This document shows positions 7,229 to 13,833 of a stretch of 16,905 nt of DNA, in pieces. The stretch comes from Collinsella sp. (GTDB lineage Bacteria; Actinomycetota; Coriobacteriia; Coriobacteriales; Coriobacteriaceae). The translations under genes were made by a program, and so were the position numbers. The DNA lies in assembly GCA_019413955.1 (NCBI GenBank), contig DXMX01000039.1, positions 1 to 16,905 of the forward strand, in the 5' to 3' direction. Position 1 is the first letter of the stretch. Each line of letters begins with the position of its first letter. A model generated the notes under the pieces. It had not been told where the DNA came from, ran no database searches, and worked only from the letters and a program-made list of their open reading frames with translations.

Positions 7229-8158
7229 ATGAAAATTCCCGTAGATAAGCTGACCCGCGCTTTTAAGATGGGCGCGTCCGTTAAGAAGGATTCCGATACG
7301 CCGGTGCGCGTCTCGGTCTATCTGGATTCGTCCGCCTCGCGCTTTCTGGCCGAGACGGTGCGTGACGCCTTTGTGCCGCAGACGACCTCGGGCATTGTGC
7401 GCGTCGAGCGTCTGGGGGAGGAGCGAATTGCTCCAAAGACCGATACCGATGTGGTGCTGGTGCTCTCGTGTGGTTCCGACCGCTTGGAGAGTGCCGTGCA
7501 GGAGCTCGTGATCGCCGGCGCGCCCGTGTGCGTGCTTGCCGAGTCTGCTGTGGAGGTGCCGTTTATCGAGGAGTCCACGCCCATGCTCGGCGTGGTGGCG
7601 GCAACCGATAAGACGTATCTGCTCGAGACGCTTGCCCGCTGGATTCTCGATCGCACCGACAAGGAAACGGCTTTTGCGGCGAACTTTGCCTTCATGCGCA
7701 TCGCGGCGGCCAATCGTATTATCACCTCGTGTGCGCTCACCAATATGGCGACCGGTGCGCTGGTGTTTTTGCCGGGCGCCGATTATCCCGTTATGGCGCT
7801 GGCGCAGGTGGGCATGCTCTTTGAGCTCGCTGCCGTCTTTGGACGCGGCATTAAGCCCGAGCGCGGCTACGAGGTCGCGGGCGTGCTTGCCGGCGGTCTT
7901 GTGATCCGAGCGGTCACCCGCGCACTTGTCAAGCAGACGCCGCATATTGGGTTTGCCGTCAAGGCGCTCACTGCTGCCGCGGGCACCTATGGCATGGGCC
8001 GTGCGCTCGTTTCGCTCTACGAGCGCGATGTCGACTACAGCCGTGCCAACGAGGTGGTCACTGCCACGTTCTCCCGCGTTCGCGATCTGGTGTCCACCGT
8101 CGCGGGCGCTACCCGTCCTATGGCGTCCTATCAGGACGTATCAGATCTCGCTGCTTAG
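7229..8158 (+). CDS. DUF697 (YcjF-like) membrane protein with a pseudo-GTPase-like N-terminal half
   Basis: The function is not known. Residues ~150-285 have the features I associate with DUF697: a run such as TNMATGALVFLPGADYPVMALAQVGMLFELAAVFG, then GYEVAGVLAGGLVIRAVTRALV and a last amphipathic stretch GTYGMGRALVSLYE. In other bacteria this domain is commonly attached to an Era-like GTPase. The N-terminal ~140 residues show the alternating strands expected for such a domain (VRVSVYLD at 26-33, DVVLVLSCGS at 74-83, APVCVLAES at 98-106, GVVAATDKTYLLETLARWIL at 121-140), but there is no GxxxxGKS/T loop and no NKxD. I read it as a degenerate or nucleotide-free version; that is inference. ATG 7229 has GGAGG at 7216-7220 (8-nt spacer). 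It lies 18 nt after rodA and 10 nt before the radical SAM gene, so it is part of the same operon. Confidence 0.8.
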   Translation: MKIPVDKLTRAFKMGASVKKDSDTPVRVSVYLDSSASRFLAETVRDAFVPQTTSGIVRVERLGEERIAPKTDTDVVLVLSCGSDRLESAVQELVIAGAPVCVLAESAVEVPFIEESTPMLGVVAATDKTYLLETLARWILDRTDKETAFAANFAFMRIAAANRIITSCALTNMATGALVFLPGADYPVMALAQVGMLFELAAVFGRGIKPERGYEVAGVLAGGLVIRAVTRALVKQTPHIGFAVKALTAAAGTYGMGRALVSLYERDVDYSRANEVVTATFSRVRDLVSTVAGATRPMASYQDVSDLAA

Positions 8159-8168
8159 GGGTTTTCCG

Positions 8169-10046
8169 TTGCGCGTTGCATACCAAGACTGTTTTCATTT
8201 AATTGAGCCGTTGCTCGCCAAGGTCGAGAAACCGAGCCGCTATATCGATCACGAGTGGGGCACGCTTTCCAAGGCCGATGCCGACTACCGTTGCTGCCTG
8301 ATCTACCCGGATGTGTACGAGGTCGGTCTGCCCAACCAGGGCATTGCCATCCTCTACAACATCCTTAACCAGGCCGAGGGCATCTCCTGCGAGCGCGGCT
8401 ATGTGCCGTGGCCCGATATGGGTGACGCCATGCGCGAGGCAGGCATTCCGCTGCTCTCGCTCGAGGGTGCAGCGCCGGTCGCTTCGTTTGATATCGTCGG
8501 TCTGCATGTGCCGCACGAGATGGCGGTGACGAACTTCATCGAGGCACTCGACCTCGCTGGCATTCCACTGTTGGCGGCCGACCGAGGCGAAGACGACCCC
8601 ATCATCATCGCCGGCGGCCCCTCGGTGTACAACCCCGAGCCGTACGCGGCCTTCTTCGATGCCATCCTCATCGGTGAGGGCGAGGAATCGCTGCTCGAGA
8701 CCTGCCAGCTGCATCGCCGCCTGCGTGACGAAGGAGTTCCGCGCGCGCAGATTGTCGAGCAGCTTGCATCCATTGCCGGCAACTACGTGCCGTCGCTCTA
8801 TGAGGTTTGTCACGACGAGCCCTGCTCGCCGCATGGCTACACCGTGCCGCGTGAGGGCAAGGATGCGCCGACCGTGGTCTACAAGCGCGTCGTCGAGGAT
8901 TTCGGCGCCACGAATCCGCTGTCGCAGTCGTGCGTGCCCTATGCGCAGTTGGTTCACGACCGCCTGTCTATCGAGATCCTGCGCGGCTGCGCCCGCGGCT
9001 GTCGTTTTTGTCAGGCCGGCATGACGTATCGCCCGGTGCGCGAGCGCTCGGCCGACCAGATCGTCTCGTCGGTGATTCAGGGTCTGGAAAAGACCGGCTA
9101 TGACGAGGTGTCGCTGACCTCGCTCTCCACGACCGACCACTCCTGCATTCGCGACGTGCTCGGCAGGCTCAACCGTCGCCTGGAGGATACGGGTATTCGC
9201 GTGTCTATTCCGTCGCAGCGCCTGGATTCGTTTGGCGTGGATATGGCCGAGTCGGTCGCCGGCGAAAAGAAGGGCGGACTGACGTTCGCGCCCGAGGCCG
9301 GCAGCCAGCGCATGCGCGACATCATAAACAAGAACGTGACCGAGGGGGACCTGGACCGTGCGGCCAAGGCGGCCTTCGAGGCCGGCTGGAACCGCATGAA
9401 GCTCTACTTTATGATGGGCCTTCCCGGCGAGCGCGACGAGGACATCGTGGCCATCGCCAATCTGGCCGATCACGTGCTGGAGCTCGGCCGCTCCGTGGTG
9501 CCCAAGGCTCGTCGCGGCTCGATCTCGGTGTCGATCTCGGTTTCGGTCTTTATCCCCAAGGCTGCCACGCCGTTCCAGTGGTGCCCGCAGCTCGACTACG
9601 ACGACGTCAAGCGTCGCCAGAAGCTGCTCATCACGAGCGTTCGCAACCGTGCCGTCCGCGTTCATTACCACGATGCCGAGACCTCGCTCATCGAGGCTGC
9701 GCTGTCCCGCGCCGGTCGTGACATGACGCCCGTCATCATCGACGCTTGGCGCTCGGGCTCTCGCTTTGACGCCTGGGTAGAGCATTTCTCGCTCGATAAC
9801 TGGAAGGAGGCTGCTGCCAAAAACGGCATCGACCTCAATGAGCTCGTGCACCTGCCCTACGAGTTGGACTGGCGCCTGCCGTGGGAGCACGTGAGCCCCG
9901 GCTGCACGCGCGGCTTCCTCGAGCGCGAGTACCGTCGCTCGCTCGAGGGCGTCACGACTCCCGACTGCACCCGCACGTCATGCACCGGCTGCGGGATCTG
10001 CCCTACGCTCCACGCCAAGAATGTATTGATGGGTGATCGCGCATGA
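8169..10046 (+). CDS. B12-binding-domain radical SAM protein, TIGR03960 type
   Basis: This 625-residue radical SAM enzyme has unknown substrate. The N-terminal ~200 residues look like a cobalamin-binding-like Rossmann domain: PDVYEVGLPNQG, then IVGLHVPHEMAVTNFIEAL, IIIAGGPSVYNPEPYAAFFDAILIGEGEESL. The usual B12 DxHxxG motif reads D48-V-Y50-E-V-G53, with Tyr in place of the His ligand. The SAM-cluster motif is C274-x3-C278-x2-C281 in RGCARGCRFCQAG, followed by GLTFAPEAGSQRMRDIINK and YFMMGLPGERDEDI. Near the end, cysteines 600, 605, 608 and 611 (CX4CX2CX2C) may hold a second cluster or a metal. The start is TTG at 8169 with AGGGG at 8157-8161 and a 7-nt spacer; the frame is open further upstream, but that part lies inside the preceding gene. 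The stop overlaps the next ATG (ATGA), typical of a coupled pair. Confidence 0.88.
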   Translation: MRVAYQDCFHLIEPLLAKVEKPSRYIDHEWGTLSKADADYRCCLIYPDVYEVGLPNQGIAILYNILNQAEGISCERGYVPWPDMGDAMREAGIPLLSLEGAAPVASFDIVGLHVPHEMAVTNFIEALDLAGIPLLAADRGEDDPIIIAGGPSVYNPEPYAAFFDAILIGEGEESLLETCQLHRRLRDEGVPRAQIVEQLASIAGNYVPSLYEVCHDEPCSPHGYTVPREGKDAPTVVYKRVVEDFGATNPLSQSCVPYAQLVHDRLSIEILRGCARGCRFCQAGMTYRPVRERSADQIVSSVIQGLEKTGYDEVSLTSLSTTDHSCIRDVLGRLNRRLEDTGIRVSIPSQRLDSFGVDMAESVAGEKKGGLTFAPEAGSQRMRDIINKNVTEGDLDRAAKAAFEAGWNRMKLYFMMGLPGERDEDIVAIANLADHVLELGRSVVPKARRGSISVSISVSVFIPKAATPFQWCPQLDYDDVKRRQKLLITSVRNRAVRVHYHDAETSLIEAALSRAGRDMTPVIIDAWRSGSRFDAWVEHFSLDNWKEAAAKNGIDLNELVHLPYELDWRLPWEHVSPGCTRGFLEREYRRSLEGVTTPDCTRTSCTGCGICPTLHAKNVLMGDRA

Positions 10047-10855
10047 GTGAGCGCCTGACCGACAACCCCTCGCTCTTTAGACTTCGTGTTCGCTATGGCA
10101 AGCGCGATCGCCTTAAGTACCTGGGCCATCTCGAAGTGATCCATACCATTGAGCGCATCGTGCGCCGTGCGGGACTTCCCTATGCCGTCACGCAGGGCTT
10201 CTCTCCGCACATGCGCGTGGGCTTCTCTTCGGCGCTACCGGTGGGTACGTCGTCGACCTGCGAGTGGTATGACCTGTTTATGACCGAGTTCGTGGCGCTC
10301 GACGAGGCGTTTGGGCGCCTGGCTGCGGCGTCTCCGGCCGATCTGGCGCCCATCGAGGCGGCGTATATCGACGTGCGCACGCCGGCGTTGACGGCGCAGC
10401 TCACGCGCTTGTCGTATCGCATCGACCTGCACTTGGATTCCGAGGCGCCCGTAAGCGCCGACGAGGTGCGTCGTGCGATCGACACGCTGCGCGCGGGCCA
10501 CGGCATCGACTACGCGCGCGGCAAAAAGAGCAAGCGCTTGGATTTGGATCACACGCTCGTGGGCTATGAGCTCACGGCGGGGGAGCGCCCGGACCATTTG
10601 GTGCTCATGCTCGACACCCATGCCGACAACGAGGGCTCCATGCGTCCGGAAATTTTGCTTTCTGCGGCTGATGTTTTGTTGCAGGGCTTGACCCCGGGCG
10701 TGGATGCACCTATTGTTTCCACCGGTATGCAAGACCTCGTGACCATCTGCTCCTACGATGTCGAGCGTCAGAATCAAGCATGCGAGGACGACGAGGGCCG
10801 ACTCGTCAGCCCCATACCTGTGCGAACTTGTGGATTTGCTCCACATACTCGTTGA
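10043..10855 (+). CDS. Radical SAM-linked protein, DUF2344/TIGR03936 family
   Basis: This 270-residue protein belongs to a family that almost always accompanies the TIGR03960 radical SAM protein, either as a neighbour or fused to it. The signature N-terminus is clear: FRLRVRYGKRDRLKYLGHLEVIHTIERIVRRAGLPYAVTQGFSPHMRVGFSSALPVGTSS (residues ~12-71). The remainder is less conserved. No membrane segment or metal motif is seen. Its function is unknown; a role with the radical SAM enzyme, perhaps as substrate or RNA partner, is inferred from linkage only. The ATG overlaps the upstream stop by 4 nt. The stop codon at 10853-10855 lies inside the -35 box of the rplU promoter, so the operon ends without a visible terminator and transcription could continue into rplU. 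Confidence 0.88.
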   Translation: MSERLTDNPSLFRLRVRYGKRDRLKYLGHLEVIHTIERIVRRAGLPYAVTQGFSPHMRVGFSSALPVGTSSTCEWYDLFMTEFVALDEAFGRLAAASPADLAPIEAAYIDVRTPALTAQLTRLSYRIDLHLDSEAPVSADEVRRAIDTLRAGHGIDYARGKKSKRLDLDHTLVGYELTAGERPDHLVLMLDTHADNEGSMRPEILLSAADVLLQGLTPGVDAPIVSTGMQDLVTICSYDVERQNQACEDDEGRLVSPIPVRTCGFAPHTR

Positions 10856-10880
10856 CGGGGGTATTTTCGCCTGCTACTAT
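10852..10880 (+). promoter_or_regulatory. Extended -10 housekeeping promoter for rplU-rpmA
   Basis: TTGACG at 10852-10857 is a 5/6 match to the -35 consensus. After exactly 17 nt comes TACTAT at 10875-10880 as the -10 (5/6), preceded by TG at 10872-10873 in the extended -10 position. Transcription would begin near 10887, giving a leader of about 36 nt before the rplU ATG. The -35 overlaps the TGA stop of the upstream gene. This is the best promoter seen in the window. Confidence 0.8.
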
Positions 10881-10922
10881 ATTCGGCTGTTGCACTAACT
10901 GATGCATGAAGGGCAAGTAAAC

Positions 10923-11297
10923 ATGTACGCAATCGTTAACACGGGCGGCAAGCAGTACAAGGTCGCCACCGACGATGTCATCACCGTCGAGAAGATCGAG
11001 GGCAATGAGGGCGACAAGGTCACCCTGCCGGTTATCTTCCTCAACGATGGTAAGAAGATCGTCACCGATCCCGACAAGCTGGCCAAGGCCAAGGTTACCG
11101 CTCAGATCGTTGAGCAGTTCAAGGGCGAGAAGCAGCTGGTCTTCAAGTTCCACAAGCGCAAGCGCTATCGTCGTCTGAAGGGTCACCGTCAGCAGCTCAC
11201 CAAGCTGAAGATCGTGAAGGTTCAGGCTACCTCCCGCGCCAAGAAGGCTGTCAAGGCAGAGGCTGAGGCTGTTGCCGAGGCTCCCGTCGCCGAGTAG
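10923..11297 (+). CDS. rplU: 50S ribosomal protein L21
   Basis: L21 binds 23S rRNA in the large subunit. The sequence opens with the family signature MYAIVNTGGKQYKV and continues with the typical VEKIEGNEGDKVTLPVIFLNDG, FKFHKRKRYRRLKGHRQQLTKLKI stretches. It has 124 residues, about 20 more than the usual ~103. The extra part is an Ala/Glu/Val-rich tail after the conserved end (KAVKAEAEAVAEAPVAE). ATG 10923 is chosen over the in-frame ATG at 10902 because it matches the family start and has GAAGGG at 10908-10913 with a 9-nt spacer. It is driven by a strong promoter just upstream and is followed by rpmA after 33 nt. Confidence 0.97.
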   Translation: MYAIVNTGGKQYKVATDDVITVEKIEGNEGDKVTLPVIFLNDGKKIVTDPDKLAKAKVTAQIVEQFKGEKQLVFKFHKRKRYRRLKGHRQQLTKLKIVKVQATSRAKKAVKAEAEAVAEAPVAE

Positions 11298-11330
11298 ATT
11301 ACACTCGTAACGAAAGAGTAGGTATACACA

Positions 11331-11588
11331 ATGGCACACAAAAAAGGACTCGGTTCCTCCCGTAATGGCCGTGACTCCCGCGGTCAGCGCCTTGGCACGA
11401 AGCGCTATGCCGGCCAGACGGTAACCACGGGCACGATTCTCGTCCGTCAGCACGGCACGCACATCCACCCGGGTGAGAACGTTGGCCGTGGTAAGGACGA
11501 CACGCTGTTCGCGCTGGTCGACGGTACCGTTGAGTTCCACAAGGGTATCAAGCACAGGGTCAGCGTACGCCCGCTCGCGAACGCGTAA
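11331..11588 (+). CDS. rpmA: 50S ribosomal protein L27
   Basis: L27 reaches the peptidyl-transferase centre with its N-terminal tail. The 85-residue protein begins MAHKKGLGSSRNGRDSRGQRLGTKRYAGQ and contains GTILVRQHGTHIHPGENVGRGKDDTLFALVDG, the full family pattern. It starts directly with AHKKG. It therefore lacks the short N-terminal extension that is cleaved by a protease in many Firmicutes, consistent with an actinobacterial host. The Shine-Dalgarno sequence is modest (TAGG at 11319-11322, 8-nt spacer). It follows rplU and is followed by an intrinsic terminator. Confidence 0.97.
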   Translation: MAHKKGLGSSRNGRDSRGQRLGTKRYAGQTVTTGTILVRQHGTHIHPGENVGRGKDDTLFALVDGTVEFHKGIKHRVSVRPLANA

Positions 11589-11613
11589 TTCACCCTTCAT
11601 AGAGCACATATGT

Positions 11614-11657
11614 GGGAGGCACTTGAGTTTTAGGATTCAAGGGTCTCCCTCTTTTTT
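11614..11657 (+). terminator. Intrinsic terminator between rpmA and obgE
   Basis: A 13-bp stem (11614-11626 with 11637-11649), with one A-G mismatch and one G-T wobble, encloses a 10-nt loop. It is followed by TCTTTTTT at 11650-11657. It lies 25 nt after the rpmA stop and ends only 2 nt before the obgE ribosome-binding site, so there is no room for a separate promoter between them. It therefore probably acts as a partial terminator or attenuator that lets some transcripts read into obgE. Confidence 0.8.
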
Positions 11658-11673
11658 GTAGGAGGCGATTCTG

Positions 11674-13140
11674 TTGTCACAGTTCACCGATATCAGCCGC
11701 ATTAACGTGTGCGGCGGCGACGGCGGAGCCGGATGCATGTCGTTTAGGCGCGAGGCATTTGTCCCCAAGGGCGGCCCCGATGGCGGCGACGGCGGTCGTG
11801 GCGGCAATGTCGTCATCCAGGCCGATGCTCAGCTGTCTTCGCTGATCGATTACCGCTTTAAGCATCACTTTCGCGCCGAGCGCGGCACGCACGGGCAGGG
11901 TGCCCGTCGTAACGGCAAGAGCGGCGAGGACCTGATTCTCAAGGTCCCTATGGGTACCGTGGTGCGGGAGCTCGACCCCGAGACGCAGACCCCGATGTTC
12001 GAGATTGCCGATCTGGTGCACGATGGCGAGCGCGTCGTCGTGGCGCCCGGCGGTGCCGGTGGTCTCGGCAACACGCACTTTGTGACGTCGGTGCGCCGCG
12101 CGCCCGCGTTCGCCCAGCTGGGCGAGCCGGCCGAGGAGCACTGGATTGAGCTCGAGATGAAGCTTATGGCCGATGCCGCGCTCGTGGGCTTCCCCTCGGT
12201 GGGTAAGTCATCTCTCATCGCGCGTATGAGTGCCGCCCGCCCCAAGATCGCCGACTACCCGTTTACCACGCTCGTGCCGAATCTCGGCATGGTGCGTGCC
12301 GGCGAATATTCTTACGTCGTTGCCGACGTTCCCGGTTTGATCGAGGGCGCGAGCGAGGGCAAGGGCCTGGGTCACCAGTTCCTGCGCCACATTGAGCGTA
12401 CGGCTCTGATCATGCATGTCGTCGACATGACGGGTGGTTTTGAGGATCGCGATCCGGTCGAGGATTATCGCATCATCAACCGCGAGCTCGAGCAGTATGG
12501 CGCCGAGCTTTCGGAGCGTCCGCAGATCGTTGTTGCCAACAAGTGCGACGCGCCGGGCACGGCCGATAAGATTGCCGACCTCAAGCGCGCAGCGCTCGAC
12601 GATGGACATATGTTCTTTGCCGTGTCTGCCGTGACGGGCGCCGGCCTCAACACGCTGATGCTTGCCGTGGGCGAGCAGGTGGCTAAGCTGCGCGCCGAGT
12701 TGGCTGTCTCCGATGAGCCGGTCGTTCTGCGCGACGATGAATGGGAGCGCCGCCGCCTGCAGCGCGAGAAGCGTTTCCGCATTGTCCAGGAAGAGCCCGG
12801 TGCCTTCCGCGTGGTCGGTCGTGCCATTGAGCGCATGGTCATTCAGACCGACTGGGAAAACGAGGAAGCCGTCATTTACCTGCAGCATAAGTTTGGGCGT
12901 ATGGGTGTTGACGACGCGCTCGAGAAGGCCGGTTGCCGTGCGGGCGACGAGGTCCGCATTTGCCAGCGCGCCTTTGACTTTGAGGGCGCCGAGGACTTCT
13001 CGGAGTACGAGGAGCTCGAGGATGCTGGCGAGGACGTTGCCGTTGAGGCCATTGACGTGACCGATGCTGCGAATGAGGGCGTCGAGGTTGTCGATGCGAC
13101 GGATGCCGCGGACGATTTCGAGACCCCGGAGGGCGAGTAA
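11674..13140 (+). CDS. obgE: GTPase Obg/CgtA
   Basis: This is an essential GTPase that acts in large-subunit maturation and the stress response. The glycine-rich Obg fold occupies residues ~1-160 (GGDGGAGCMSFRREAFVPKGGPDGGDGGRGG). The G domain carries G1 GFPSVGKS at 172-179, G3 in ADVPGLIEGAS, G4 N289-K-C-D292 and G5 in SAVTGAG. A C-terminal OCT domain follows (about 345-430). The last ~57 residues are strongly acidic with a DATDAA-like repeated phrase, which makes the protein 488 residues. The start is TTG 11674 with AGGAGG at 11660-11665 and an 8-nt spacer. It sits immediately after an intrinsic terminator, and 3 nt separate it from nadD. Confidence 0.96.
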   Translation: MSQFTDISRINVCGGDGGAGCMSFRREAFVPKGGPDGGDGGRGGNVVIQADAQLSSLIDYRFKHHFRAERGTHGQGARRNGKSGEDLILKVPMGTVVRELDPETQTPMFEIADLVHDGERVVVAPGGAGGLGNTHFVTSVRRAPAFAQLGEPAEEHWIELEMKLMADAALVGFPSVGKSSLIARMSAARPKIADYPFTTLVPNLGMVRAGEYSYVVADVPGLIEGASEGKGLGHQFLRHIERTALIMHVVDMTGGFEDRDPVEDYRIINRELEQYGAELSERPQIVVANKCDAPGTADKIADLKRAALDDGHMFFAVSAVTGAGLNTLMLAVGEQVAKLRAELAVSDEPVVLRDDEWERRRLQREKRFRIVQEEPGAFRVVGRAIERMVIQTDWENEEAVIYLQHKFGRMGVDDALEKAGCRAGDEVRICQRAFDFEGAEDFSEYEELEDAGEDVAVEAIDVTDAANEGVEVVDATDAADDFETPEGE

Positions 13141-13143
13141 GCC

Positions 13144-13821
13144 ATGTCGCTGCGCGGTGGAATCGGTTTGCCCGAGCTTCCTCTAGAGGACGGGCAGGAG
13201 TTTAGGCTCGGCATTATGGGTGGCACCTTTGATCCCATCCATTACGGGCACCTGGTGACTGCCGAGCAGGCGCGCGAGTCGCTCGACTTGGACGCTGTGC
13301 TCTTTATGCCGGCGGGCTCTCCTGCCTTTAAGCTTGACAAGCCGGTGACGCCTGCCGAGGACCGTTATGCCATGACGGTCCTCGCCACCGCCGCGAACCC
13401 GGCCTTTTTGGCGAGCCGGTTCGAGATCGACCGTCCGGGTGTAACCTATACGGCCGATACGCTTCATGCCCTTCGCGACTTTTACCCGCCGCAGGTAAAG
13501 CTCTACTTTATTACGGGCGCCGACGCGATTATCGATATTGTGACTTGGCATGATGCCGAACGAATCGCTGAGCTTGCTACCTTTATTGCGGCGACACGAC
13601 CGGGCTTTGATATCGATACGGCGCGTGCCCGAATCAAAGAGTCGGGGCTGCCGTTCGACGTGCGCTATATTCAGATTCCGGCGCTGGCGATCAGCTCGAC
13701 GAACATTCGTAAGCGAGTTGCCCGCGGTATGAGCGTGCGCTATCTTACGAGCGAGTCCGTGCTCGGCTACATTCGCAAGCGCGGTTTGTATGTCGATCTG
13801 GGCCAAGAAGATTTTGAGTGA
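13144..13821 (+). CDS. nadD: Nicotinate-nucleotide adenylyltransferase
   Basis: NadD adenylates nicotinate mononucleotide to deamido-NAD in NAD synthesis. The nucleotidyltransferase motif GGTFDPIHYGH is at residues 26-36 and the second motif ISSTNIR at 183-189. ITGADAIIDIVTWHDAERI and the MPAGSPAFKLDKP loop are also family-typical. It has 225 residues. About 20 residues precede the usual family start; the ATG at 13144 is used because it is the first in the frame and has GGAGGG at 13128-13133 (10-nt spacer, inside the end of obgE). The next ATG (13216) would cut off most of the first strand. It is the second gene of an obgE-nadD-yqeK-rsfS run, which is a common arrangement. Confidence 0.94.
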   Translation: MSLRGGIGLPELPLEDGQEFRLGIMGGTFDPIHYGHLVTAEQARESLDLDAVLFMPAGSPAFKLDKPVTPAEDRYAMTVLATAANPAFLASRFEIDRPGVTYTADTLHALRDFYPPQVKLYFITGADAIIDIVTWHDAERIAELATFIAATRPGFDIDTARARIKESGLPFDVRYIQIPALAISSTNIRKRVARGMSVRYLTSESVLGYIRKRGLYVDLGQEDFE

Positions 13822-13833
13822 TGGGGGTCTACG

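Noticed and set aside
7926..8168. Upstream extension of the radical SAM frame into the DUF697 gene
   Set aside because: The extra ~81 residues are Ser/Arg/Pro-rich and lie wholly in another gene. TTG 8169 has a proper Shine-Dalgarno site and fits the family N-terminus.
8199..9890. Long open frame on the minus strand opposite the radical SAM gene (563 codons)
   Set aside because: Product is Arg/His/Ala-rich with no domain pattern, and the plus strand encodes a clear radical SAM protein. Long antisense frames are expected with this codon use.
10902..10922. ATG at 10902 as rplU start
   Set aside because: It would add seven non-family residues. The ATG at 10923 gives the MYAIVxTGGKQ family start and is correctly spaced from GAAGGG.
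11605..11614. CACATATGTG palindrome between rpmA and obgE
   Set aside because: A single 10-bp palindrome with no second copy or promoter nearby; too short to support a site.
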